From positions 1 to 11,340 of the forward strand of contig JAIXVS010000134.1 in NCBI GenBank assembly GCA_027482795.1: a stretch of 11,340 bases of DNA, read 5' to 3'. The translations under genes and the position numbers were made by a program. Of this stretch, positions 1 through 7,897 are shown one piece after another. Below the pieces are notes generated by a model that had not been told where the DNA came from, did no database searches, and saw only the letters and a program-made list of their open reading frames with translations. The stretch comes from Rhodobacter sp. Lineage in GTDB: Bacteria; Pseudomonadota; Alphaproteobacteria; Rhodobacterales; Rhodobacteraceae. The number at the start of each line of letters is the position of its first letter. Position 1 is the first letter of the stretch.

Positions 1-842
1 CGGGTTTGGGGAAGACAATGCTGGTCGATACACTGGGCACGGTGCTGGGGCTGGATGCCAAGCGCGTGCAATTCACCCCCGATCTGATGCCCGCCGACAT
101 CATCGGCAGCGAAGTGCTGGAAACAGCGGCAGATGGTGCGCGCGCGTTTCGCTTTATCCAAGGCCCCGTGTTTTGCCAATTGCTGATGGCGGATGAGATC
201 AACCGCGCCAGCCCGCGCACCCAATCGGCCCTGCTGCAAGCCATGCAGGAACGCGAGGTGACAGTGGCAGGCCAGCCCCGCCCCCTTGGCCGCCCGTTCC
301 ATGTTTTGGCCACGCAAAACCCCATCGAACAAGAAGGCACCTATCCCCTGCCCGAAGCGCAGCTTGACCGATTCCTGTTGCAAATTGATGTGGCCTACCC
401 CAGCCGCGACGAAGAGCGCGCAATTTTGCTGGCGACCACGGGGGCAGACACGGGCCGCGCCCATGGCGTGTTCAGCGCCGATGAATTGATCGACGCGCAG
501 GCCCTGATCCGCCGAATGCCCGTGGGTGACGGCGTGGTGAATGCCATTTTGGATTTGGTGCGCGCCTGCCGCCCGACCGAAGCCGAGGGCGCGCATTTGG
601 CCCCCGTTCTGGCATGGGGGCCAGGCCCGCGCGCCGCCCAAGCCTTGATGCTGGCCGTGCGCGCGCGGGCCTTGCTGGAAGGGCGGCTTGTGCCATCGGT
701 CGCCGATGTGGCCGCCCTTGCCCACCCTGTTTTGGTGCACCGCATGGCACTGACCTACAGCGCGCGCGCGCAGGGGCAAACGCTGGCGGGCGTGATTGCG
801 GGCGCGGTGGAACGCGCGCTTGGCGATAAGGCCGCTGCATGA
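1..842 (+). CDS. MoxR-family AAA+ ATPase, 5'-truncated
   Basis: MoxR ATPases are cytoplasmic AAA+ chaperones, encoded next to vWA-domain proteins, that help mature metal-dependent or envelope complexes. The window starts inside the gene. The first full codon is at base 3 and the reading begins within the Walker A loop (GLGKT), so about 40 N-terminal residues are missing and no start can be assigned. About 279 residues remain. Walker B reads LLMADEINRA (about base 178 onward), with the SALLQAMQE helix behind it. Sensor 1 is ATQNPIEQEGTYPLPEAQLDRF, whose DRF carries the arginine finger. A C-terminal AAA lid follows with the family-typical GPGPRAAQAL segment. All catalytic motifs in view are intact. 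The stop overlaps the next start by four bases (ATGA at 839-842), so it is the first visible gene of a coupled operon. The family is certain; the client is not known. Confidence 0.96.
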   Translation, partial: GLGKTMLVDTLGTVLGLDAKRVQFTPDLMPADIIGSEVLETAADGARAFRFIQGPVFCQLLMADEINRASPRTQSALLQAMQEREVTVAGQPRPLGRPFHVLATQNPIEQEGTYPLPEAQLDRFLLQIDVAYPSRDEERAILLATTGADTGRAHGVFSADELIDAQALIRRMPVGDGVVNAILDLVRACRPTEAEGAHLAPVLAWGPGPRAAQALMLAVRARALLEGRLVPSVADVAALAHPVLVHRMALTYSARAQGQTLAGVIAGAVERALGDKAAA

Positions 843-1714
843 CACCAACCGCGCCAGATTTGCGCGCGCAGGCGCAGGGGCTTGGCTATGCTTTGCCCGC
901 CCTGCTGGCGCAGGCGCAGCAATTGGCCGCCGCCTTGGCCTTTGGCGCGCATGGCCGCAGGCGCGCGGGCGCGGGGGACGAATTTTGGCAATACCGCCCC
1001 GCACAGGCAGGCGATAGCGCAGGCGCGATTGACTGGCGCAGATCAGCGCGCGGCGATGTGCCCTTTGTGCGCGAACGCGAATGGCAGGCGCTTAATAGCG
1101 TGGGGATATGGGCCGATGGCGCGCAATCTATGCGCTTTGCCAGCGATACCGCCTTGCCGCAAAAGGCAGACCGCGCCGCCGTGCTGGCGCTGGCGCTGGC
1201 GCTGATGCTGCTGCGCGGGGGCGAACGGGTGGGGCTGATCGGCGGCGCGCCTGCCAAAACGGGCCGCAGCCATTTGGGCCCCCTTGCCGCCGAGATGATG
1301 GCGCAACAGAATCCATCCGATTACGGGCAGGCCGAAATGGCAGGCGGGCGCGCCGCGCATCTGCTGTATTTTTCCGATTTCCTAGGCCCCCTGCCCGCGC
1401 TGCAAGCCGTCATGATGCAGGCGGCAGATCGCGGGGCGCGCGGCGCAATGCTGCATATCCTTGACCCTGTTGAGGAAAGCTTTCCCTTCACAGGGCGCAT
1501 TGTTTTTCAATCTGTCGGCGGCAGCGTTAGCCATCAAACCCAATCCGCCGCCGATCTGCGCGCGCGCTATCTGGAACGGCTGGCGCAGCGCAAGGACGAG
1601 CTTTTGGCGCTGTCGCGCAGCCTTGGCTGGGATTATCATCTGCACCACACCGATGCCCCCGCAATCGGCGCATTGATCTGGGCGCATGGCACCATTTCGG
1701 GTGCGCAGCGATGA
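839..1714 (+). CDS. DUF58 domain protein (vWA-like partner of MoxR)
   Basis: This 291-aa DUF58 protein is the usual neighbour of MoxR and its probable adaptor or client. The DUF58 signature is clear: GAGDEFWQYR at residues 44-53, a GD at 58-59, and AIDWRRSAR at 63-71, followed by the acidic/basic VREREWQ. A vWA-like fold follows, but the metal site is degraded. Where many relatives have DxSxS, this one has ADGAQSM (residues 92-98), which keeps D93 and S97 but has alanine at the middle position. There are no convincing membrane segments and no signal peptide, so it probably acts in the cytoplasm or at the inner face of the membrane. The ATG at 839 overlaps the moxR stop and has only a weak AAGG upstream, suggesting translational coupling. 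Its own stop overlaps the next gene by four bases. Confidence 0.93.
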   Translation: MTPTAPDLRAQAQGLGYALPALLAQAQQLAAALAFGAHGRRRAGAGDEFWQYRPAQAGDSAGAIDWRRSARGDVPFVREREWQALNSVGIWADGAQSMRFASDTALPQKADRAAVLALALALMLLRGGERVGLIGGAPAKTGRSHLGPLAAEMMAQQNPSDYGQAEMAGGRAAHLLYFSDFLGPLPALQAVMMQAADRGARGAMLHILDPVEESFPFTGRIVFQSVGGSVSHQTQSAADLRARYLERLAQRKDELLALSRSLGWDYHLHHTDAPAIGALIWAHGTISGAQR

Positions 1715-4485
1715 GCGTGCTGGGCTGGACATTTGCCGCCCCTGCCCTGCTATGGGGGCTATTGGCTCTGCCAATCCTGTGGCTGATTTTGCGCGCCATA
1801 CCCCCTGCCCCCATCCGCCGCCGCTTTCCTGCCGTGGTGCTGCTGCTGGGGCTGGATGATAAAACCCGCACTGCCGACCGCACGCCGTGGTGGCTGCTGC
1901 TGCTGCGCGCGCTGGCGATTGCGGCGGCGATTGTGGGCTTTGCAGGCCCAACCCGCGCACCAATAGGCGATACAGCACAATCGGATAATCCCCTGCTGAT
2001 TGTCATGGATGGCGGCTGGGCCGAGGCGCAAGATTGGCCCGCCCTGCGCGATATTGCTTTGGAAGACCTGGCCAGCGCAGGGCGCAATGGGCGCAGCGTT
2101 GCCTTTTTGCGGCTGACCGATCTGCCCCAACCCCCCCAGTGGCAAAGCGCCGATGCCCTGCGCGCCACATTGGCCGCAGCCCAGCCAGCGCCGCGCGCGC
2201 CTGCCGATTTTGCGGGCTGGGCGGCGCTGCTGGGGGATCAGCAATTTGACACGCTGTGGATCAGTGACGGGCTAAACCATGCAGGGCGCGGCGATTTGCT
2301 GGCCGCACTGCAAGAGAAGGGCCGTATCGAAGTGGCCCTGCCCGCCCGCGCGCCGCTTGCCCTTGCCCCCGCCGAATTTGAAGACGGGCAGATTATTTTG
2401 ACCGCCCTGCGCCAGCCCAGCGCCACCCAGCAAGACATCACCTTGCTGGCCATCGGCACTGCCCCCGATGGCAGCGAGGCTGAACTGGCCCGCACCCCCG
2501 CCGTCTTTGCCAGCGGCGCAGGCCGCGCCACCGCCCGCCTGTCGCTGCCACCCGAACTGCGCAACCGCATCACGCGGCTGGAGATTGAAGGCCAGCGCAG
2601 CGCGGGGGCGGTCAGCCTAACCGATGATACCCTAACGCGGCGCAAAGTGGCGATCATCAGCGCCGCCGCCGATACCGAAGGGCTGCAACTGCTGTCCCCC
2701 ACGCATTACCTTACGCAGGCGCTGGCCCCATCGTCTGACCTGCTGACAGGATCGATTGCCCAAGTTGTCACGCAGGGGCCAGATACCATCATTCTGGCCG
2801 ATGTCGCCAAAATCGGCGCGGATGAAGCGACAGCGTTGACCGACTGGATCACTGCGGGCGGCACGCTTTTGCGCTTTGCTGGGCCGCGCCTTGCAGGGGC
2901 CGAATTTGAAAATGGCCAAGACCCGCTTTTGCCCGTGCGCCTGCGCGCAGGCGGGCGGGCCACAGGCGGCGCAATGACATGGGGCGAGGATAAAACACTG
3001 GCCCCATTCGCGCCAAACAGCCCCTTTGCAGGCCTAACCATTGGCCCCGATGTCACCGTATCTGCGCAGGTCTTGGCCGAACCTGACCCGAACTTGATCG
3101 AGGCCACTTTGGCCGCGCTGGCCGATGGCACGCCGCTGGTCACGCGCAAGAAAATGGGTGGGGGGCAGGTCGTGCTGTTTCACGTCACCGCCAATGCCGA
3201 ATGGTCAACCTTGCCCCTATCGGGCCTGTTTGTGCAAATGCTAGAGCGCCTTGCCGTGGCCAGCCGCAGCGATGGCGCGGCGCAGGCCGAGGTGCTGGGC
3301 GGCGGGCCGTGGCAGCCCCAGCGCCTGACAGGCCCCTTTGGCGAGATGGGCGATGGCACAGCGCTGGCGGGGCTTGGCGGCGATGCGCTGTGGGGTGCCC
3401 TGCAAACCGCCCCCAACGGCGCAGTTCCAGCAGGGCTGTATCTGGGGGCTCAGCGGTCTGTCGCGCTGAATATCATCGGCAAAGGCGATGTGCTGGCGGC
3501 CTTTGATTGGCCCGCAACCGTGCTGCTGCGCGGCCCAGATCAGGCCCCGCCTGCGCAGGGCAAAGGCCCGCTGCTGGCAGGCGCGCTGATGCTTCTGGCG
3601 CTGGATATCATCGCAGCCCTTGCATTGGGCGGACGGCTGGCGCGCGGCACGGGTATGGGCACGGGCGCTGGCGCAGTGGTTTTGGCCGCCATGCTTCTGG
3701 CCCCCGCCCCCCCCGCGCAGGCGCAAGACAGCGCCACCGACTTTGCCGCCCTGCGCGCCACGCGCGGCGTGGTGCTGGCCCATGTGATCACGGGCGATAC
3801 AGAGGTTGACCAGATTGCGCAGGCAGGTCTGCGCGGTCTGGGCGAGGTGCTGACCTATCGCACGAGCATCGAACCCGAACCGCCTGTCGCGGTGGATATC
3901 GAAACGGATGAGTTGGATTTTTATCCGTTCCTGTATTGGCCCATCAGCGCCAGCCAACCGCTGCCATCGCCCGCCGCCGTTGCAAAGTTAAACCGTTTTC
4001 TGCGCACAGGCGGGATGATTATGTTTGACACCCGCACGGGTGATTTAACCTCTGGGCCAGAGCAAGACATGCTGCAACTTTTGACAACGGGGCTTGACAT
4101 TCCGCCCCTAGAACCCATCCCGCAAGACCATGTTTTGACCCGCAGCTTTTACCTTACCTCTAGCTTTCCTGGCAGGTACGAAGGCGCGCCCGTTTGGGTA
4201 GAAGCCGCACCGCAAAGCACCCTTGATGCCCCCGAAGGGATGCCGTTTCGCAACCTGAACGATGGGGTCACGCCTGTGATTATTGGCAGTAATGATTGGG
4301 CGGGCGCTTGGGCGGTGGATGAGGATTTGATGTATCTTCTGCCCGTGGGGCGCGGTTTTGCGGGGGAAGAGCAGCGCGAATATGCCTACCGCTTTGGGGT
4401 GAATGTGATCATGCATGTGCTGACGGGCAACTATAAATCAGATCAGGTGCATGTGCCTGCCCTGCTAGATAGGCTGGGCCAATGA
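1711..4485 (+). CDS. BatA-like N-terminus / DUF4159 C-terminus membrane protein
   Basis: This is a 924-aa inner-membrane protein of the type found third in alphaproteobacterial MoxR operons. Residues 1-80 match the Aerotolerance-regulator (BatA) N-terminus, with membrane helices at about 8-28 and 60-79. A vWA-like region follows: the first strand is PLLIVMDGGWA (94-104), so the MIDAS DxSxS is absent, while a later strand keeps LWISDG (182-187). A middle segment (about 310-510) has a GATase-like look, with ITAGGTLLRFAGP at 380-392 and GGGQVVLFHV at 483-492. Helices at about 620-640 and 653-670 lead to PAPPAQAQ, resembling an internal signal sequence, and then the DUF4159 domain (about 677-910), which should therefore be periplasmic. 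DUF4159 landmarks are DELDFYPFLYWP (733-744), LRTGGMIMFDTR (764-775) and SFPGRYEG (818-825). The protein has ATGA overlaps at both ends. The function is inferred from family only; no enzymatic residues are evident. Confidence 0.92.
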   Translation: MSVLGWTFAAPALLWGLLALPILWLILRAIPPAPIRRRFPAVVLLLGLDDKTRTADRTPWWLLLLRALAIAAAIVGFAGPTRAPIGDTAQSDNPLLIVMDGGWAEAQDWPALRDIALEDLASAGRNGRSVAFLRLTDLPQPPQWQSADALRATLAAAQPAPRAPADFAGWAALLGDQQFDTLWISDGLNHAGRGDLLAALQEKGRIEVALPARAPLALAPAEFEDGQIILTALRQPSATQQDITLLAIGTAPDGSEAELARTPAVFASGAGRATARLSLPPELRNRITRLEIEGQRSAGAVSLTDDTLTRRKVAIISAAADTEGLQLLSPTHYLTQALAPSSDLLTGSIAQVVTQGPDTIILADVAKIGADEATALTDWITAGGTLLRFAGPRLAGAEFENGQDPLLPVRLRAGGRATGGAMTWGEDKTLAPFAPNSPFAGLTIGPDVTVSAQVLAEPDPNLIEATLAALADGTPLVTRKKMGGGQVVLFHVTANAEWSTLPLSGLFVQMLERLAVASRSDGAAQAEVLGGGPWQPQRLTGPFGEMGDGTALAGLGGDALWGALQTAPNGAVPAGLYLGAQRSVALNIIGKGDVLAAFDWPATVLLRGPDQAPPAQGKGPLLAGALMLLALDIIAALALGGRLARGTGMGTGAGAVVLAAMLLAPAPPAQAQDSATDFAALRATRGVVLAHVITGDTEVDQIAQAGLRGLGEVLTYRTSIEPEPPVAVDIETDELDFYPFLYWPISASQPLPSPAAVAKLNRFLRTGGMIMFDTRTGDLTSGPEQDMLQLLTTGLDIPPLEPIPQDHVLTRSFYLTSSFPGRYEGAPVWVEAAPQSTLDAPEGMPFRNLNDGVTPVIIGSNDWAGAWAVDEDLMYLLPVGRGFAGEEQREYAYRFGVNVIMHVLTGNYKSDQVHVPALLDRLGQ

Positions 4486-6539
4486 CACAAAGCATTGTCT
4501 TTGACCCGCTGCTGCCGTGGGGGGTGATTTACGCGCTGGGCGCGCTGGCGCTGGCGGCGCTGCTGCTGGCCATGGCGGGCAGGCTGGCGGGTTGGCCGCT
4601 GCGCGCGCTGGCACTGGCCGCCATTGGCGCGGCGCTGACGGGGCCCGCCCTGCAAACCGAAGACCGTTTGCCGCAAAGCGATATCGTGCTGGCGCTGATC
4701 GACCAAACCACCAGCCAAGACTTAGGCGCGCGCGCCGCTCAAACCACCGCCGCGCTGGACAATCTGCGCGCCGAAGTGGCCACCCTTGGCAACACCGAAC
4801 TGCGCGAAGTGCCCTTTACCGATGGCGCGGGGGATGAGGGCAGCTTGGCCATGGCCGCGCTCTCGCAGGCCCTTGCGCGCGAACCGCAGGCGCGCATTGC
4901 AGGCGCGGTGATTATCTCTGATGGCATCATCCATGACGCGGGCAGCGCCCCCGCTATGCCCGCGCCGCTGCACCTTTTGCAAACAGGCAATGCAGCCGAT
5001 TGGGACAGACGGCTAATCATCAAAGACGCCCCCGCCTTTGGCATTTTGGGCGAAGAAATGCGCATCACCCTGCGCATCGAAGATGAGGGCACACCGCCCG
5101 CAGGCACGCCCACCACCACCGACATTACCATCGCGGTGGATACCGATGCCCCCGCCACATTTACCGTGCCCGTGGGCGAAGATTTGGAACTGCCCCTTAC
5201 CCTGCCCCATGCGGGGATGAATGTGCTGGAACTGTCCCTGCCCGCGCAGGCGGGCGAGCTGACCGCGCGCAACAACACCGCCCTTGTGCAAATCAACGGC
5301 GTGCGCGACCGTTTGCGCGTTCTGTTGGTTTCGGGCGAGCCGCATACGGGCGAAAGGGTATGGCGCAACCTGCTGAAATCCGACCCTTCGGTTGATTTGG
5401 TGCATTTCACCATTCTGCGCCCCCCCGAAAAGCAAGACGCAACCCCGACCGAGGAGTTGGCCCTGATCGCCTTTCCCACGCGCGAATTGTTCGTGGAAAA
5501 GATCAAAGATTTCGATCTGATTATCTTTGACCGCTTTTCGGTGCAGGGGCTGCTGCCGATGGAATACCTCGATAACATTGTACAATACGTGCGCGGCGGC
5601 GGCACGGTTCTGGTCTCGGCGGGGCCAGAATATGGCATGGTTGATAGCTTGTGGCGCAGCCCCTTGGCCGAGATTTTGCCAGCCGAGCCGACATCGCGCG
5701 TGATCGAACAGGGCTTTGTGCCCACCCTAACCCCCCTTGGCCTGCGCCACCCTGTCACGGCGGGGCTAGCGGCATCTTCGCAAACATGGGGCCGCTGGTT
5801 TCGCATGATCGAAGTGATCCCAAGGTCGGGCCAAGTCGTTATGTCTGGCCCAAACGACGCGCCCCTGCTGGTGCTAAACCGCGTGGGGCAGGGGCGCATT
5901 GCGGTGCTGGCGTCGGACCATGTCTGGCTGTGGGGGCGCGGGTTTGAAGGGGGCGGCCCGCAGTTAGACCTGCTGCGCCGCCTTGCGCATTGGATGCTGA
6001 AAGAACCCGAACTAGAGGAAGAGGCGCTGACGACCACCGCCACCGATCTGGCCCTAAACGTGCAGCGCCGCACCGTGTTAGAGGCCGCCCCGCCGCCCCT
6101 GACCATCACCGCGCCAAATGGCGATGCGGTGGAACTTGATATGACCAAACAGGCCGATGGCCGCTTTGCCGTGGACTATGCCGCGCCCGAGGCGGGGCTG
6201 TATCGGCTGGCCCAAGGCGATTTGCAGCGCGTGGTCGCCGTGGGCATCTCCATCCCCCGCGAATATGCCCAAGTGGTGGCCAACAGCGCCGCCCTGTCCC
6301 CCGCCATCGCCGCCACCAAAGGCGGGGTTGCCCGCATTGAAGACGGCCCCATAGACCTGCGTCAAATCTCGGCAGGCCGCACCGCAGCAGGGCGCGGCTG
6401 GCTGGGCATCACCCCGCGCGGGGCCTATTTGACACAAGGCATCCGTGTGGCCCCCCTGCTGCCGCCATGGGCATGGCTGGCACTGGCAGCGATGCTGTCC
6501 TTGGCGGCATGGCTGTGGGAAGGGCGGCGGAGGGGGTAG
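4482..6539 (+). CDS. Membrane-anchored GATase-like / vWA-like protein, last gene of the MoxR operon
   Basis: This 685-aa protein has two N-terminal membrane helices (about 13-31 and 38-55), a large region expected in the periplasm, and a C-terminal helix (about 660-678) followed by a short basic tail. After helix 2 comes a vWA-like region with DIVLALIDQTTSQ (67-79), a near-intact D-x-T-x-S metal motif, and AVIISDG (142-148). A class-I glutamine-amidotransferase-like fold follows, starting RVLLVSGEPHTGERVWRNLL (279-298), with FDLIIFDRFS (344-353) and YVRGGGTVLVSAGPEYG (369-385). I find no cysteine in the protein, so the usual nucleophile is missing and it cannot be an active amidotransferase. 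It is probably a binding or structural module. Start and previous stop overlap as ATGA (4482-4485). The operon visibly ends here: the next gene points the opposite way. Confidence 0.91.
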   Translation: MTQSIVFDPLLPWGVIYALGALALAALLLAMAGRLAGWPLRALALAAIGAALTGPALQTEDRLPQSDIVLALIDQTTSQDLGARAAQTTAALDNLRAEVATLGNTELREVPFTDGAGDEGSLAMAALSQALAREPQARIAGAVIISDGIIHDAGSAPAMPAPLHLLQTGNAADWDRRLIIKDAPAFGILGEEMRITLRIEDEGTPPAGTPTTTDITIAVDTDAPATFTVPVGEDLELPLTLPHAGMNVLELSLPAQAGELTARNNTALVQINGVRDRLRVLLVSGEPHTGERVWRNLLKSDPSVDLVHFTILRPPEKQDATPTEELALIAFPTRELFVEKIKDFDLIIFDRFSVQGLLPMEYLDNIVQYVRGGGTVLVSAGPEYGMVDSLWRSPLAEILPAEPTSRVIEQGFVPTLTPLGLRHPVTAGLAASSQTWGRWFRMIEVIPRSGQVVMSGPNDAPLLVLNRVGQGRIAVLASDHVWLWGRGFEGGGPQLDLLRRLAHWMLKEPELEEEALTTTATDLALNVQRRTVLEAAPPPLTITAPNGDAVELDMTKQADGRFAVDYAAPEAGLYRLAQGDLQRVVAVGISIPREYAQVVANSAALSPAIAATKGGVARIEDGPIDLRQISAGRTAAGRGWLGITPRGAYLTQGIRVAPLLPPWAWLALAAMLSLAAWLWEGRRRG

Positions 6540-6586
6540 GGCGTGCTTGCACACACCGTCTCTATTCACAAAAGCGGTAAGTGAAA

Positions 6587-7075
6587 TCACGTAGCCTTCG
6601 TCTCGCTACGCCTTGCTCTATTCTTGCTTCGAAGGTCAACGATCTGAAAAAAGATAATGGGAAATGGGATTGCCGCAAAAAATAAGACAAGCGATGCGAC
6701 TTCGTAGTTGTGCCAAGAGTTTACTTGGCCAATGCAATAACCTGACCCCATCAGGTAAACGCCAGCTATGAAAAGTTGAGTCAAGATATGCAAAGAGAAA
6801 AACATTAAGGACAGGCCGTAGGAGCGGCGAAAAATAACTTGAAGAATGGATGCCGCACCAAGCACCAAAAAGGTGATTGTGAGAACGTAGCTAAGAAAAA
6901 CAAATCCGTCCGCCTTTTCACAAGGCCAATTCTTCGCGGATTCCGCGATATATGAAAGACTTCTTTCAAGCCTCGCTACGTAATACAAATTTATAGGCAA
7001 AAGAACTGGTACAAAAATGATGCTCGCGAACATCAAAGCGCCAGTTGAGTTATTTTTTCTCTTTTCATCGTCCAC
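6587..7075 (-). CDS. Hypothetical four-helix inner-membrane protein, low-GC
   Basis: I do not recognise this gene with confidence. The reading frame is open back to 7234, but the upstream part lies over the end of the DUF599 gene in another frame. I place the start at GTG 7075, which has GAGG six bases upstream and gives 162 aa; the next ATG, at 7033, has no such site. Four hydrophobic stretches are visible: about residues 13-33, 57-81, 86-109 and 124-144. The N-terminus is charged (DDEKRK) and the C-terminal tail basic (RSKNRARRSETK). Size and four-helix layout recall DUF2569-type proteins, but that is only a resemblance. Base and codon use differ sharply from every neighbour (many AAA, ATT, TTT and AGA codons), which suggests transfer. 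It lies 47 bases behind DUF599 on the same strand and could be co-transcribed with it. Confidence 0.68.
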   Translation of the reverse strand: MDDEKRKNNSTGALMFASIIFVPVLLPINLYYVARLERSLSYIAESAKNWPCEKADGFVFLSYVLTITFLVLGAASILQVIFRRSYGLSLMFFSLHILTQLFIAGVYLMGSGYCIGQVNSWHNYEVASLVLFFAAIPFPIIFFQIVDLRSKNRARRSETKAT

Positions 7076-7081
7076 AAGCAA

Positions 7082-7085
7082 CCTC
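7082..7085 (-). promoter_or_regulatory. Ribosome binding site deciding the GTG start at 7075
   Basis: On the minus strand GAGG sits six bases before the GTG at 7075. No comparable site precedes the in-frame ATG at 7033. This site is the reason for choosing the GTG and for rejecting the longer open frame that overlaps the DUF599 gene. Confidence 0.6.
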
Positions 7086-7122
7086 GATTCCGTTAGCCCC
7101 GAAGGGTGCGTTATTCCAACCC

Positions 7123-7797
7123 CTACCGCCCCCGCAAAATCACCTGCCGTGACGCGCTGGCAAAATCCCTCCGAAACAGCACAGCCGTGGTAATAACAGT
7201 CGCCGCAATCAGCCCCCACGGCCCCAGCATCCACCCCAGCGCCCCCAGTGCAAAATAAATCGACCGCAGCCCGCGATTAAAACTTTTCGCCGCCGTAATG
7301 TTCAAATCCGCCGCTTGGCCTGCCCGCAAAAACGCGTTCGGATCACTCGGGTCATTCGGCACCGCTGCCATCACAATCGCGCAATAGCCAAACAGGCGGT
7401 TGGCCCAAACGAACTTCAACAAAGCGTTGACCAAAAACAGCACCACCAACACCCCCCGCGCGCGCATCTGCGCAAGGTCGGTTGGCAGCGGCAAATCTGC
7501 CGCCAGCCCCATCAGCAGCGCAGGATTGCCGATCAGCGCAAGCCCGCCCCCCACCGCAATCATCGACGCGCTGGCAAAAAACGCCGTTCCCTGCCGCAGG
7601 CTGTCAATGATCGTGCCGTCAAACACACGCGGGCTGCGGGTGACAAATTCGCGCATCCACATATGGCGGTAGTCCTGCATGATATAGCTGACCGATGGCC
7701 AGCGCGCGGGCGGATGTTCGATCAGCCATCCAATGCCCAGCCACGCGAAAACAATGAACCCCAAGGCAATCAAATCATACAGCGGCAGTGCGGGCAT
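7123..7797 (-). CDS. DUF599 family membrane protein
   Basis: DUF599 is a family of integral membrane proteins of unknown function, common in Rhodobacteraceae. This 224-aa copy is full length. Family landmarks are SYIMQDYRHMWMREFVTRSPRVFDG (37-61), directly followed by TIIDSLRQGTAFFASAS (62-78). Membrane segments are visible at about 8-26, 71-98, 114-145 and 182-207. Between them is a polar stretch with the motif AADLNITAAKSFNRGLRSIYFALGALGW (162-189), also typical of the family. The ATG at 7797 has AGGAG seven bases upstream. It is divergent from the hsp20 gene with 184 bases between starts, and the low-GC membrane gene follows on the same strand. The sequence shows no catalytic motif. Confidence 0.92.
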   Translation of the reverse strand: MPALPLYDLIALGFIVFAWLGIGWLIEHPPARWPSVSYIMQDYRHMWMREFVTRSPRVFDGTIIDSLRQGTAFFASASMIAVGGGLALIGNPALLMGLAADLPLPTDLAQMRARGVLVVLFLVNALLKFVWANRLFGYCAIVMAAVPNDPSDPNAFLRAGQAADLNITAAKSFNRGLRSIYFALGALGWMLGPWGLIAATVITTAVLFRRDFASASRQVILRGR

Positions 7798-7860
7798 CGG
7801 CAGTCTCCTTTGCCCTTAGGCTAACTGTTGCCGCGCCAATGTCACGCCCCAATCGCAGGG

Positions 7861-7889
7861 CTTGAAACCCCGCGCCCCGCCCCCCAAAT
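7861..7889 (+). promoter_or_regulatory. Candidate heat-shock sigma factor (RpoH/sigma32) promoter for hsp20
   Basis: CTTGAAA at 7861-7867 is a full match to the sigma32 -35 core. CCCCAAAT at 7882-7889 differs from the -10 form CCCCATnT at one position. Fifteen bases separate CTTGAA from CCCCAA, close to the usual 13-15. Transcription would start near 7895-7897, immediately before the first leader hairpin at 7898. Finding a heat-shock promoter in front of a small heat-shock gene is as expected. The spacer is unusually C-rich. Confidence 0.66.
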
Positions 7890-7897
7890 GAAAGATA

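Noticed and set aside
4739..6148. A 469-codon open frame on the minus strand inside the 685-aa membrane protein gene
   Set aside because: It is the product of high-GC codon bias on the opposite strand. The peptide is rich in Ser/Arg/Ala with no recognisable domain, while the plus-strand frame has clear family motifs and operon overlaps.
6590..6610. Inverted repeat CGTAGC/GCTACG as a terminator for the MoxR operon
   Set aside because: It has only six pairs with a nine-base loop, no T run on either side, and overlaps the end of the convergent coding region. It is too weak to call.
7076..7234. N-terminal extension of the low-GC membrane protein back to 7234
   Set aside because: It lies on top of the DUF599 coding end in a different frame and has DUF599-like base composition. 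A GTG with GAGG at proper spacing at 7075 explains the gene better.
7315..7824. A 169-codon plus-strand frame opposite the DUF599 gene
   Set aside because: The translation is low-complexity (His/Gln/Arg/Pro) and the minus strand encodes a well-matched DUF599 protein with a good ribosome binding site.
7868..7886. C-rich run (G-rich on the minus strand) that could suggest a G-quadruplex
   Set aside because: The G runs are uneven with almost no loop between two of them, and the stretch is more simply the spacer and -10 of the heat-shock promoter.
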